DNA of 64,000 bases from Siniperca chuatsi (GCF_020085105.1 NC_058043.1:11492667-11556666), one strand, 5' to 3'. Shown: positions 13,401 through 26,052, counted from the stretch's first letter. Notes: generated from the letters alone by a model not told the origin. Numbers and translations are program-made.

Positions 13401-16400
13401 CAGTACATTAATAGTAGTTTGTTTAAACTGTACACAGAAAGGTTTCTGGTGCTCATAAGCAACTAAAGAGACATTTAACTGCAGACATGCATTGTTTTTC
13501 CCACCTCAGTATTTTGAATGCACAGCGGGTGGGAATGATACCTTTGCCACTTTGGATTATTAGCAAATGCAGCATTAACTTCTAAACAACAATTTTACTC
13601 ATAAATATCTTGTTAAATTAGAGAAATATAACCTTTAATTTGGTGTTACCTAAAGCCTAGCATTTGTCATAATGAGCCAAAGGAATGAGGACGACACAAC
13701 AGTACAAACATTTCAGTGAAGCCAGCGAAGCATAAAAGTGTGAACAAGACACTGGTGTATCTTCCCTGCTGGGAAAGGAGCAGTCAGGCAGGGTAAAGCT
13801 TGCTGAATACCGACAGTAGTAATCACATCTGGATCTCTTGTCCCTCTAAGTGGTTATACTTTACATAAACTCCACTAAAGACCGCTCTCAAAGTAGGATG
13901 TGGAAACATAGCCAGGTTTTTTCAAGCATGTTTTATATGCATGAATTTATTTTTGAAAACACACCTTCATGATTCTCATTTCTTCTAATTGAGATCAAGT
14001 AGTGTGAAGTTGAATTCATCTGAATAACAGCTACAATCTGCATGTGATGCCCAACTCTGCTTGTTTCATAAACATTGCATCGGAGAGGATGGTGGCTGAA
14101 ACTGCCACCTGTTGATGATGGCATAAGCATGGGGCACAGACAAAAGATGGATAAGTAAAAGTTGACAAATGAGCAGGATAAAAGTGGCGGTAATGATGTG
14201 TAACAAAGGACGGTGAGAGTGTTTGACCAATTGCACAGTGCATTTGTGACATTTTGTAGTTCTACCGTAATTTTTGTGACAGTGATAGCAAAAGACACTG
14301 TTAAGTGTATGTGTATCTGTGCTAGTATGAAAAAGGTCAGCAGAGTGCGTTCGGAGCGTAGCTATGTCAGTGCGTATTGCTCTCGAGGCATTACAGCAGG
14401 CGAGCTCGCCAGCAGTACTGTAGTTCTGAACAGGAGTGGATCAATGAGTTTGGTGGTGCACAAGTCAAAGAGCCGCACAGGCTTACAAAAAGCTGACAGA
14501 AGCCATGCAGAGTGTGCTGTTGTGATCTAACAGAAATACCCATTCAACTTCTCTGGCAGATTCAGCTGTGCTGGGCTGGTGCCAGGGGGATGTGCATCTT
14601 CAGTGGAGCAGAAACATAGTTTGTTTTAGGCCTGTCATGGCCTGTTGGGGCTTTGCTCGATGGTGAGATGCCCTAATACATATTGATAATCATACACTGA
14701 TGCTAATGGTAATAAACCACCTTTGTCACAGCACTCAGGCATGGGAGAGTAGAATGGATTAGCCCGGGTATTATTTCCCCTTTCTTGGCCATATTTCACT
14801 GCTGCTCTGTGAAACACCAAGCCAAGCTCATTGCATATTCTGCAAAGCACATATGGTTTTGTATTAAACATTTGGAGGTAAATCCAGAGTTATGAGGCAG
14901 CAAGAGCAGCACTTGGAGGCCCAATGCAGCAAAACAACTTAATGTCAGTCACTAATCTAGTTGCAGGTGTTCAGAAGAGCAGAGCTCAATTAAACCAAAT
15001 TGGCTTTCACACAGTTATTCAAATTAGTTTAGAATCAAACACTCACTAACTAAATATGCTTACCTGGGCAGAATCGCCTTCTTCCCTTCAACTCCCTCTC
15101 TGCTCCCATACGAAGACACTGTCAAGATGGGAGGAGCTGAAATAAAAATGAATTTACATTTAAATCAGCCTGGAAGCTGAACAAAAATGTGATCAGGGTC
15201 TGTGCTTTTCCCACTGCTTTAATCAAAGTTTTGATGTGATGGCACACACCCCGTGAGAAGTTGCCTGGCTAGTATCTCAAGAGAGGGCCAAGGTAATAAG
15301 TTATTAATGTAATGCCCACACTGCAATTAAGCACCAATTAAAACCACAGGTTGGGTGTCTGACACATTACCAGACTCTAAACCTTTTAAACCTCTTCCTG
15401 GCTTCTAGCTCACTTCCAACTGAGTCTCATAAAGTACATGTCATTACCTGGTTATAGTGCAGAAGATTGAAAGGTAGCCATTGTTAGAAATTTGAACTCA
15501 AACACAAACTATGAAAAGAGCACATAAAGTGAAATTTTCCGTTTTTTGGAAATTAGTTTTCTGTGGCGGCTTAAGTTGTTTTGATTTTGGGCAATCAGTC
15601 ATTTTGTATATTAGATGTCCCTTTACATGAATGGAAGTATATAAGATTGGAAGCAAAGTCTTCATTGCAAGTATGATTAGATATTCCTAGAAAGAAAATC
15701 ATTAGTCTTCTCCTGTGTTTGACACTGCAAAATGCTGAGTAAGCCTCTGCATCTCAAAACCCAGCAGCTGCTTTGTCAATCGTAATTGCAAGATGCATAT
15801 TTTTCTCTCAAACTTCAGAGAAATTAAGCCTGCTGCAGTTGGTGGGTTGAATTAATCATATTATTTAACAATTGTTGCATCCATATTTGCCGTAACAGAT
15901 ATGGTGCATGTGTTGAAATCTGAATTTGAATTATTATTATTGTCTCTGACTTTCATTAGAAAAAACACTGATCAGTAAGACACAGTATACAGTAACTTCC
16001 TATAGATTCAGATGTAAGCCAACACAGTGTAACACATGCGTGATTACCACAAAAGTGTGTTACCATAAATGTCAATATAAATACTACATTTCTACTGCAA
16101 AATGTGTCTTCCTCTGCCATCACATCCCAAGTACAGTTTAGGATGACAAAGTATAAAGTTTGACAATATAGAGTCTAACAACCTGAATCCGAAATGTCTG
16201 CCTCACTTTTATTCTTGTTGGTTTTTAGTTCCTCCTCAATTTTTATCATCCATTCACATTTTCTCTCTCTTTCACCTTATATCTTTGTGGTTTTTGTTCC
16301 TTTTTATCTTGATTTTTCTCTTCCTCTCTGTCTGCCTGTATATATATCTCTCTCCCTATCACATTCACTGGTCAAGTGGAGAGGAGGATCAGTCAGACAA

Positions 16401-17240
16401 CTCCGTTCACTTCAAATCGGGCCTATGTTCCCTCTATATAATCTCTCCCTGTCTCTGTCTTCTTCCCTATATCAGCAGAGTCTCTAGTGGACTGAAAGCA
16501 GATCAGTCCAGTACATTCCCTTTCCCATCCAATCTGACTATTTCTCTCTTGATGTTATCTTTGTCTCTCTCTCTTGTTCTGTCTGTGTGTGAATGTGTGT
16601 GTGTGTTAGTTTCTGCCTGTCTTTCTGTCTGTCTCTGTGTGGCTTTCCCTGTCTCTCTGGTCCAGTAGATAGGGATCAGGCAAATCCGGTGGGAAGTGAC
16701 CAGCATGTTAACAGAGCCCAAAGCATCCGTGGGAATCGTGGCCAGGAATGGATGGCCAGTTGAGGATAAGTGTGCCTGCCACTATCAACCAGAAGGAGAA
16801 AAGGCCCGGTGATCCACTCAGTGAGAAACTCACACCTGAGGTTGCTGACAAATTTGAAGGAAATTAGGGCCAGTGGGGAATCTGAGGCAAAAGAGATTTA
16901 AGGTGACGCCTAATGAAAATGTGATGTGAACTGTCCTTTCTATAACCAGGGGCTGCTGGGGAGAAAGGGGACTGAGTATGCAGGGCCCTCATGTGAAGAG
17001 GGCCCACAAAGATACTAGATAAAGTAAGTTTTTTATTGCCACTGTTGCCAAATGCTTGCTCATGGTGGGTTTTGTTGGGTTTCTGTAAACCCTTTTGCTC
17101 TATAGGAAAAGTGCAATGAGATAACTTCTGTTATGAATTGGCACTATATAAATAAAAGTGAATTGAATTGAATAGAATGAATAGCCGTGGATGTGGGTAG
17201 GGGCCCATAGAGAATGCCTATGTACAGGGTTTTGCGCTAC
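10470..17240. other. Intergenic, no gene seen
   Basis: No convincing exon was found on either strand. Small features include a 32-bp direct duplication near 12,241-12,302 and CT/TG-rich low-complexity sequence at 16,260-16,660 that generates spurious frames on both strands. Confidence 0.55.
12241..12302 (+). repeat. 32-bp tandem duplication (two copies)
   Basis: The block starting AACCAGTCCACTCAGCCTCT occurs twice head to tail with a period of 32 bp. The copies are essentially identical, which suggests a recent slip or duplication in non-coding DNA. Confidence 0.9.
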
Positions 17241-17250
17241 GCCCTGTCTG

Positions 17251-18982
17251 TAACACTTTACAATATGGTACACAAAATTGTGAGTAGTTACTAAGGAACA
17301 AGTGAGGAACAAATCAGGAACGACGAAGAATTGAGGACTACATAGTAGATAATTATGAGTTGCAAGAGAACAGACTGGAAGATACTATATTAATGAATCA
17401 TTAGGTAATGATTCATATTTGTGAATTGACATGCTGACCACTTTCTTCATGAGCGACACAAAACTAGTAACAACTTCTTAATTACTAATTACTTAATCAT
17501 TTGTTACACTCTTTAGTTACTGTACACCCCCAAGTAAAGTGATACATCACACTGAGTAGTTATTAAGTAGTACCTCATTACTTCATGATTATTTGAGTTC
17601 TTTAATAGCAAACCAGACACAGCAGGATTCTCAGACTTTTTTTAAATCATGTTCAGTGCACATCCACATCGATATTCACATCCACATATCATGTACTATA
17701 CAGCAAGACTAGATACTAAGCTAACTTATAAGCATATGATGGTATATTGTAATATGTTTATTTCTTATTTAAGATCGGTTTAAGAAAATTTAATAAAGTA
17801 CTGTTACGCCCATCGACACTCATGATAAATCTATTAAGAGAATTTTGTTATTGGCTTAGAGAAGCTAAAATCCAATGTAACAATCGTCAGTATTGCCCCC
17901 TCACTGAATAATTATTCCTTTTGATTATATCCAAATGACAGAATAGGTCGTTTGCCATTGACTCCCAAAAGCGTATATGACCGTTGAAGAAAATGACATT
18001 TGACCATTGGTTTAGGAAAAGATGTAAGTCATGTAAGTCATGTGACGTTACGTAAGTTAAAAATGTCAAGGTTGACTTTCGGTTTCACACGGGACACAAA
18101 CCATTACCATCCAACCACCCCGACTTCCTCCCTACACAGACTTTGTCGCTCTTTATGTTACCTCAACTGACTTCCTCCTTTGCTCTCATCATAATCACTA
18201 TGGTCAGTAGAGGTCACCGACTAATAATAAATGTAAATACGGGTCTTAATAAGCTGCTTGCACAGATGACCTTTACGGACGTATTTTTTGGGAGGACAGT
18301 CTGATTATTTTGCAAAGCATTTTACTTTGTGAAAGCAGTTTGTGTTTGGAGTTATGGCTTTTCCAAACAGCTCCATGTACATGTACATACTTTGTTTATG
18401 ACATTTTAGGGATTGTGTCAGCATCACTATTACTACAGAATATGACATGGATGTAAATATTAATATTTATGTGGTCTGAATAGGACAATTTTTTAAAGAA
18501 TCCTTCTGTCTCTGGTTTGAAGAACTAATTGTGAATTTCCCGGTAAAAACTCAGTAGTTACTTACCATAATCATGAAGTAATGAGGGATTACTTAGCAAC
18601 CACTTAGTATAATGTATCACCTTCTTAAGGGTGCACAAAAAGAGTAGCCTAACATAATTAATAATTAAGTAATTAGTAATTAATAAGTCGTTACTAGTTT
18701 TGTGCTGTTCAGTGGCTGATTCATATTTAATGAAGAGTGACAGGAGAAAATGGTCAGCATGTCTATTCACAGATATTTATGAACTAATCATTACCATTAC
18801 ATCATTACCTACCTAAATTCATTAATATAGTGTCTCCCAGTCTGTTTTCTAGTAACTCATCATTATCTACTATGTAGTCCGTGATTCTGAGTTATTCAGG
18901 AACTACAGTACTCATTAACGATTCATTAATTATTAAAGTCGTTCCTTAGTAACTACGCACAATTTTGTGTTGTAAAGTGGTG
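17251..18982. mobile_element. Non-autonomous DNA element with long terminal inverted repeats
   Basis: The left arm (about 17,251-17,594) and the reverse complement of the right arm (about 18,551-18,982) align along most of their length. Both contain CACTTTACAA at the end, then CACAAAATTGTG, AGTTACTAAGGAAC, GACTACATAGTAGATAAT, ACATGCTGACCA, ACAAAACTAGTAAC, TTAATTACTAATTACTTAAT and CTCATTACTTCATGATTA in the same order. The arms differ by scattered substitutions and short indels, so the insertion is not young. The roughly 950-bp interior has no transposase-like frame, only chance frames of about 60-70 codons. It is a MITE or foldback-type element. I cannot assign the superfamily because the target-site duplication is not clear. 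Confidence 0.85.
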
Positions 18983-18984
18983 TT

Positions 18985-21569
18985 GTCCTTTCTTTCAAAA
19001 CTTTTTTTTTATTTAAAAAAAATTCTCTGGAGCACAACCTCTCCTTTATTATTTTACCTAGAGACACAGTTCATCGTACATGAAGAGTCTTGAAGGTAAC
19101 GCATGATACTAAAAGGTGATCTTTTGGTGACTTTGCTTTAGATATTTTGCTAAAAGAGCAAAGTTGTTATGTATTCCATCTATGACACTGCATCACACAG
19201 TTTCTGTCTCATAGAGACAGTTTCTGTCTCGTAGAAACCTTTAACCTCACCCAGCTTTACTGATGAAAAGCCTCCAAGGGAACATTAATAAGCAATTTTC
19301 TGATAATACAAACCCATTACCCTTGCAGCCAACATAATACCAACAGTTAATTCTCTGAATATAGACCTTGTTGCATTTTTTCAGGGGTAGAGTAATACTG
19401 AGCTGTTTTCTCTGGCTACTACAACTGCAAAGAGGTGAAAATGATACCATCAAATCCAGCTAACAAATAAAAACAATGAAAATTAAAAATTCTGATTTTG
19501 ATTTTATTGATTCAAGACAACAGTTGCGTGGTATATAATACAAATAAAATATACAATACAAAAATGATAAAACAAGGACATCTGGCAGAAATGAGGTGCA
19601 GTATATAAACAAAACTAGAACATTATTTAAGACAGTGTAAATAGGACTTTGGCAAGTATTTTTCCCTATTAATAATTATGATTACATTTTTGCATTCAAA
19701 TTATTATCCCAAAGATTGCAGACCCTCTAACTCCTATCCAAACCTTTATATCTACCAGTGGCTTTAGAGATTCCGTGCTAACCCAAGTTTCAAATAAGCT
19801 GTCTGTAATTTCAGTTTTCATACAAAAGGTACTTTTTCATAGCCTGACATCGCCAGACTAATTCACATATGCGAATTAGAGAGCAAATAAAACATGAGCT
19901 CACAATTCCTAGGCTAACTTTTTCAACTCTTTAAATTCAGCATAAACATCACATGCTGACATACTTTGGAGCTTGCTTTGCCACTTCTGTATGAACAAAA
20001 TTTTTCAACCTTTATTCAACAGTTAGTTTTAAGACCCTGATGTTGTCACATTTTTAAGACAAACATAAGACAAACCACAGTCATCTAGTATCTGCTTAAC
20101 CTGCAAGATCCATAGTGAAACATATACACCAGAGATATACACGTTAAGCAAATAATCATATATTATTTGACTGAGTTTAGTTTCTTCACTGTCTAGTAGC
20201 CTCCCCCAAAAAGCCAAAAAATATTCTTTTTAACTGCAACTGCAATAGTGGGTCTCTTCCCAGCTCCCCATAAACCGCACAGATTTGTTGATATTTAATT
20301 TCTAAAAACTTCTGTACACAAAAGCATTTGTGCATTAATGGGAGAGGTGACACCTTTGTTGTTTAGTCCTTAAACTTGGGCACAAAAGGTAGACAGAGGC
20401 AATTATGTAAGTGTTAGTTTGCTGTAGTATGGGCTTTTCACTGTATTCATAGTTGAAAATGCTGATTCTATTGCCTGCTCTTGCTGTGTCACTGATGTGT
20501 CAGTCAGGTTGATTTGAAATTTTGTTCCCAGTCTGGATTTAACTGCGTCTTGGTCTTGATCAAGACCAGTGTCTTCCTATTCCAGTATTAATTTTTTTTT
20601 TTTTACTTCCACCCTTTACATGCAAACAACATAACTTGGTGTGACTAACCTATCAGAAAGATCTAATAAAATATCTAAAGGTAAATGTGTTTACTAATAA
20701 GGGCAAAGGTAGCTCATAGTGTTAAATTGTCATTTTTTAATTCTAGGATTGGGACACTGTTTATACACTGCTATTAAGAAACATTGATTGATTGGGTTTG
20801 TCTTGCTGTCTGGTTGACCGTGCCACTGTCATCAAACCTTGTCACCTCCATCATATATTTGTGTTCATGTTACCGTACTTTGTCAGTTAATTTGTTTTAC
20901 ATTTTTATTGCATACTGCTGCGAACAAGGTATATCAACTTCACAAACACAAAGGTAGCTTCTGTGTCATCTCTGGTGTAGTTCTAACGTGAGGAAAAATT
21001 GCAGATTGCCACATATTTAAAGCAAATATTCCTTTTAGGATATTATGTCTTTTACATTCCCTACAGTTATTTCTCTTCACAGATTACTGCTTGGTGTGTC
21101 AGCTCCTCCTTGTTTCAACCATGCTTTTTCCACCCACACAGTCTTATCAGTTCTGCTAGAGACAGTAATCAAACCATATATTGTAGTGTGTGGGGGTAGT
21201 TGGTAGTTTTTATTACAGGGCCAGACTAGCTGAAACTCTGACAATAACATATTTTAAGGCCACCTGACATGACAGATGAGACAGTCCACCCTGTAGGATA
21301 TTACCATTTTTCTACAATGTCTCCTTTCGTCCAGCTCTCTTTCAGCCTGGTGCTTGAATCCTATAAATACTGAAAGAGTGGCACCCTTTTAAAGTTTGCT
21401 CAATTTTAACACTTGTCTTGACAGCACATTTTTGTTGTTCTTTTTCCCCCCCCTTGCAGACTGCAAAGTTTGCATTGGAGTTGGTTTTGTGACAGGGACA
21501 CATTCATCATGTAATAAAGTGATGCAAGCTGTTACAAAATGCTGAAATGAAATTCAGCAACTGTGAGTC
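18985..21569. other. Intergenic, no gene seen
   Basis: AT-rich sequence without recognisable exons, RNA genes or long repeats. Confidence 0.55.
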
Positions 21570-22388
21570 CTGTACAGTAGTGAAGAGGAATTGAAGCTAT
21601 TTCAGGGTTGTTTCTTTGGCTTCACTGCCAATGATGTCCTGTTATAGATGCAAATGATTAACTCTTGCTGGTAACAGTTCCGTGTGTGTGTGTGAGAGAG
21701 AGAAAGAGAAGGGGTTGGAGAGAGAATTCATATTTGTTGTAATGGTGAGAAGGATTTTTTTTCATGCATTTGGTGGTTAATATTTCTACAGAACAAAAGT
21801 GATTTATAAATAATATATTGATTATTCCCTTGTACTGTGTTTACGGGCACGTTTCCACATTAGCTTTTCTACATATGCACACCTTGTAGCAGCATTACAA
21901 GTTTACATGTTAATCATTTCTGCTAAGCTTAATCCTCTCTGCCTAATGAAGGCCTATATAAAAAATACAAAAAAACATACATACTGATGGTTTTTCTGAC
22001 ATTATGGCATGTGTGTAAAATTCAGACAAGAATGTGTTTATATATTCAGATACATTTTATTCCATTTGATCAAGTTGCAAGCATAACTATCAAGTCATAT
22101 CTCTATCTATCTGTGTATTCTTTTACAGTGTTTTGCTGCCACCTAATGTTAAGGTACAGGACAACTGTTTCACAAGGCGTCTTGAACATAATGAAAGGGT
22201 TACAGTTAATAATTGACAAATTATTTAGTTCAGTAAGAGTATATTAGCTTTTGTACAGATCTCTCCTAGTCCAGCATGAATTAAAGGTCATTATAGTAAA
22301 ACCATAACCTGTTGCCACTCATAGGTCTTGCAACCAACAGCTGGGACTGAGAAGGGAATGACAGACTTCTCTAAGATGGCTTTCAGAA
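21570..22388 (-). repeat. Duplicated block A, 3' flank of the znfx1 pseudogene
   Basis: This segment aligns with about 44,590-45,290 and 46,110-46,180 in block B. Shared landmarks include GTAGTGAAGAGGA, TGATGTCCT, a TG/AG microsatellite, TTTGGTGGTTAATATTTCTACAG, ACATATGCACACCTTGTAGCA and CAGGACAACTGTT. It lies downstream of the gene's 3' end on the minus strand. Block B has about 0.8 kb more sequence (about 45,290-46,100) that is missing here. Homology to the left of about 21,570 is not apparent, so the low-coordinate duplication breakpoint lies near this point. Confidence 0.8.
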
Positions 22389-22716
22389 TAAGACGGTGTA
22401 GTCCCTCATTCGTCCAGGAGTGTTCTATCGTAGAAAAGGTTTCAGTCGTAGTCATCTGGACACTGTTTTCAGAATCAAGACGTTTCGGCTCTTTCACCTG
22501 AAACTGACACTATTAGGTCAGTTTCAGGTGAAACTAGCTATTTACAGATACTCAGGCAGATTCCTTCCTGAGGGCAGGGCTTATGTAACTCAGAGTAGTT
22601 TAAATTTCCAGTTCCCGTCCAATTTTTTCACAATTGAGAATGACTTCCGGATGGGAGCCGAAACGTCTTGATTCTGAAAACAGTGTCCAGATGACTACGA
22701 CTGAAACCTTTTCTAC
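22389..22716. mobile_element. Inverted-repeat insertion at the 3' end of the znfx1 pseudogene
   Basis: A foreign segment of about 328 bp is flanked by a 14-bp direct repeat (GATGGCTTTCAGAA at 22,375-22,388 and 22,717-22,730). It contains a perfect 64-bp inverted repeat with arms at 22,427-22,490 and 22,656-22,719. It also contains a separate 17-bp-arm, 8-nt-loop hairpin at 22,492-22,533. The corresponding part of copy B (46,181-46,207) carries the stop codon and last residues, which are absent here. The long direct repeat is more like a target-primed insertion than a cut-and-paste transposon. The arms resemble a repeat I believe is widespread in fishes, but I cannot name the family with confidence. 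Confidence 0.8.
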
Positions 22717-22721
22717 GATGG

Positions 22722-22884
22722 CTTTCAGAACTAAGCAGGGTGCTGTGTCCCATCCATCTCAGAGGCGACTTGGTTGCCACTTGCCAGTCTGTGACTGCCC
22801 CCACCAATAGTAGCATCACAGTCAGGGCAGTATCGACTCTCCATAGCCCCTCTACACTCTGTTATAAGATAGACATGGCCATTA
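22722..22884 (-). pseudogene. znfx1: znfx1 copy A, detached C-terminal fragment
   Basis: Read on the minus strand, this encodes [18 protein letters not shown], then [20 protein letters not shown] and ASEMDGTQHPA. It matches the C-terminus of copy B (46,204-46,366) with a few changes: the equivalent of [11 protein letters not shown] reads ECRGAMESRYC, and the Ala before QHPA reads Thr. The fragment is cut from the rest of the exon by the LINE at 22,885-26,052. On the other side it runs into the inverted-repeat insertion instead of the normal stop codon. Confidence 0.95.
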
Positions 22885-23245
22885 CATGAGCGTGCGCATG
22901 CGCCAACGTATATGCTGCTTGTTGCCGTAGCTCCGTCTCGTCGTCTTAAACTTTTTCCAACTTTTAGCTTTCCTTTTTCTTCCAAACTTGAGTAACTTGT
23001 GTGTAAGTATAATTTAAACTGCGCTCTTTACGAAAATGAGAGTAGAAAGTGTTTTAGTACTTTTTTTCACCGTGGAAATTCTTCTCCTGCTACTCTGTCA
23101 GGGCACCGCTGCAGATCAGCTGTTTGGCCGCATTGTTTACACTAGGGAACAGCTGATCGCACTGAAGCCGAGCGGCATGGCACCAAGGACACCCGATGTC
23201 CCCACTGAGATCTAGAGGAGGACACACCGAGGATGCAGAGGTGGA

Positions 23246-23850
23246 ATGAAGCAGCGAGGGAAGAGAGAGGGGTGCAGACAAAAGAGACTTAAGAACAAGA
23301 GATTTAAGCCGTGTCTGCCTTCTCTCGTAATGGGCAACGGGAGATCGCTGGCGAATAAAATGGATGAGCTAACGGCGTTAGCCCGGAGTCAGACGGAGTT
23401 CCGTGAGTGTAGTCTGATGTGCTTCTCAGAGACATGGCTACACCAGGACATCCCGGATCATAACATTTCTATCGACGGCTTTCAGACTGTTCGGGCGTCA
23501 GGGATCACACCGGGAGCGGTAAGCGGAAAGGCGGCGGGCTTGCTGTTCTGGTTAACAACAGATGGTGTAACCCTGGTCACGTTACTATCAAACAGAGTAT
23601 CTGTAGCCCGGACATTGAACTGTTAGCTGTGAGACTCCGGCCATATTATCTGCCACGTGAATTCTCACATGCCATTGTTGTGGCTGTTTACATCTCCCCC
23701 TCTGCTAACCCAGCATCGGCGTGCAACGCCATTCACACCGCCATACTCCAGACTCAACACCCGAGTGCACTTATTTTAATCTCAGGTGACTTCAACCATG
23801 TCAGTGTTTCAACAACACTGACTAATTTCACCCAGTATGTGAGTTCTCCT
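23246..23850 (+). pseudogene. LINE endonuclease domain fragment
   Basis: This is the N-terminal half of an APE-like endonuclease, which nicks target DNA for target-primed reverse transcription. It is split between frames at 23,246-23,530, a middle piece in another frame, and 23,629-23,850. Visible motifs are NGRSLANKM, then CFSETWLHQDIPD with the catalytic Glu, then VVAVYISPSANP and LILISGDFNHVSV with the Asp and Asn of the GDFN box. The segments carrying the later catalytic Asp and His boxes are missing, because the sequence jumps directly to the linker before the reverse transcriptase. Confidence 0.85.
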
Positions 23851-23914
23851 ACTAGAGAGGAGAGGACACTGGCTCTTCCCCCCTCCAGGCCGGGCCAACC
23901 AGGCCGACCTGAAG

Positions 23915-25617
23915 GTGAAGATCAGGGAGGCCAAGGAGAAGTACAGGAGGAAGCTGGAGTGGAAACTCCAGCAGAACAACATGAGAGAGGTCTGGAGTGG
24001 CATGAAGAGCATCACTGGCTTCAGACCGACTGGCAGCAGAGGAGTTGAAGGCAGCTTGGATAGGGCCAACAAACTTAATCTGTTCTTTAACAGATTCGAC
24101 ACTCCTGCTCATCCCCCCTCTAACTCAGCTGCTGTCGGCCCTCAAGCTCCTTTGAGTACTCTGCTCCCCCCTCCTCATCAGGCTAACGGCCCTCTTCACA
24201 CTAATGACTCCCCCCCTCCCCTGCCTGTAACCTCTGCTGTGTGCCTGACTGCTGACCAGGTGAGAGGACAGCTGATGAAACTCCACTCAAACAAGGCTGC
24301 AGGCCCCGATGGAGTTAGCCCCGGGGTGCTAAAAGCCTGTGCCCCCCAGCTATGTGGAGTCCTTCAACATGTCTTCAACCTGAGCCTGAGTCTTCAAAGG
24401 GTCCCTGTTCTGTGGAAGACATCTTGCCTCGTTCCTGTGCCAAAGAAGGCACGTCCCAGTAGCTCCAAGGACTACACCGGTGGCACTGACCTCCCACATA
24501 ATGAAGACCCTGGAGATACTGGTGCTGGAACAGCTGCAACCCATGGTCAGACCCCTCCTGGACCCCCTTCGGTTTGCCTACCAGCCTCGGCTGGGAGTTG
24601 AGGACGCCATCATCTTCCTGCTGAACCGCATCCACACCCGCCTGGACAAGCCGGCAAGCACGGTGAGGATCATGTTTTTTGACTTCTCCATTGCTTTCAA
24701 GACCATCCTGCCAGCCCTGCTGGGTGAGAAGCTGGCAGCAATGCAGGTGGATGCCCCCCTCGTGTCCTATATTGTGGACTACCTGACTGGCAGACCACAG
24801 CACGTGCGTCTGCAGCACTGTGTGTTGGACAGCGTGGTCAGCAACACTGGGGCCCCTCAGGGGACTGTCCTCTCTCCCTTCCTCTTCACCATCTACACCA
24901 CGGACTTCAGCCACCACACAGAGTCCTGCCACCTTCAGTTTTCTGATGACTCTACTGTGGTGGGATTTATCAGCGGTGGTGATGAGTCTGAGTACAGGGC
25001 TGTGGTGGGTAACTTTGTCTCATGGTGTGAGCAGAACCATCTGCAGCTCAATGCGACAAAGTCTAAGGAGCTGGTTGTAGACCTATGAAGGGCCAAGGCA
25101 CCAGTGACCCCGGTTTCCATCCAGGGGGTTAGTGTGGACATTGTAGAGGATTACAAGTACCTGGGAGTACACATGGACAATAAACTGGACTTGGGCCAAG
25201 AACACTCAAGCTGTTAACAGGAAGGGACAGAGCCGCCTCTATTTTCTGAGGAGGCTGAGGTCCTTCAACATCTGCCAGACAATGCTGAGGATGTCTTATG
25301 AGTCTGTGGTGGCCAGTGCTATCCTGTATGATGTTGCATACTGGGGCAGCAGGTTAAGGGTAGCGGACGCTAACAAGCTCAACAAACTGATCCGTAAGGC
25401 CAGTGACATTGTGGGGGTGGAGCTGGACTCTCTGGCGGTGGTGTCAGAGAAGATGATGCTGGCCAAACTACATGCCATCTTGGACAGTGTCTCGCACCCA
25501 CTCCATGACGTGCTGGTCAAACAAAGGAGTACCTTCAGCGGAAGACTCATCCCCCCAAAAAGCACCACAGAGCCATCAAACTCTTTAACTCCTCCCTCTA
25601 AGTGTCAGTCTGTATGA
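23915..25617 (+). pseudogene. LINE reverse transcriptase fragment
   Basis: The reverse transcriptase is spread over three frames: 23,915-24,478, 24,480-25,088 and 25,282-25,617. The finger and palm motifs are readable (KAAGPDGVSPGVLK, FAYQPRLGVEDAI, MFFDFSIAFKTI, GAPQGTVLSPF, FSDDSTVVG). The thumb-proximal YKYLGVHMDNKLD and the C-terminal RLRVADANKLNKLIRKASD follow. An Arg-type codon has become TGA at 25,086-25,088, and the CHLQFSDD box seems to have lost one codon before Phe relative to the usual family pattern. It has no capacity for full-length protein. Confidence 0.9.
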
Positions 25618-26052
25618 CCCTAAGTCATTAAACTGGACATTGATCATTACATCTATGCAGTACTTGACATAATTGTGCAATATTTCCTGTGTTAATACTC
25701 CCGGCCAATATACTTAAATTCCCTATTTATTGATATTGATATTTATTCATACCTCTATTACTGCTGTGCAATATCCTCTGTCTCATTATAAATAAGCTAC
25801 ACTTAACTTGGCAGTTCATGCACTAGTACTTTATACCATATTATTATCATCAACTGGTAAACCCACTTTGTACTTCACACTTATTTTATTTTATACGTAT
25901 ACCCACTTGGTACTTAATTTATTTTCTGACCTGTATTATACTGTATTATATTTTTTTGCCTAGTACTTCTATTCCTGTGTGCACTGACGTGAGCTGCTGT
26001 AGCAAAGAGTTTCCCCTAAGGGATCAATAAAGTATTTCTGATTCTGATTCTG

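Larger units (their letters stand above)
22885..26052 (+). mobile_element. CR1/L2-like non-LTR retrotransposon (LINE), defective, inserted in znfx1-A
   Basis: The insertion lies on the strand opposite to znfx1. Its boundaries come from comparison with copy B, where GGCCATTAGGACATTT is uninterrupted; a 4-bp ATTA duplication flanks the insert. The order is a 5' leader (22,885-23,240), part of an APE-type endonuclease (about 23,320-23,850), a junction that skips the rest of the endonuclease, then reverse transcriptase (about 23,915-25,600). The 3' end is a short ATTCTG-repeat tail after AATAAAG. Endonuclease motifs include NGRSLANKMDEL, FSETWL and ISGDFN. RT motifs include HSNKAAGPDGVSPGVLKAC, FDFSIAF, GAPQGTVLSPFLF and FSDD. 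Frameshifts near 23,530, 23,630, 24,475 and 25,190, an in-frame stop at 25,086 and the internal deletion make it dead. The reverse transcriptase family is clear; the clade name rests on remembered similarity. Confidence 0.93.

Noticed and set aside
16194-16668. Overlapping plus-strand frames that look like membrane proteins
   Set aside because: The sequence is CT/TG-rich and low in complexity; apparent hydrophobicity is a composition effect.
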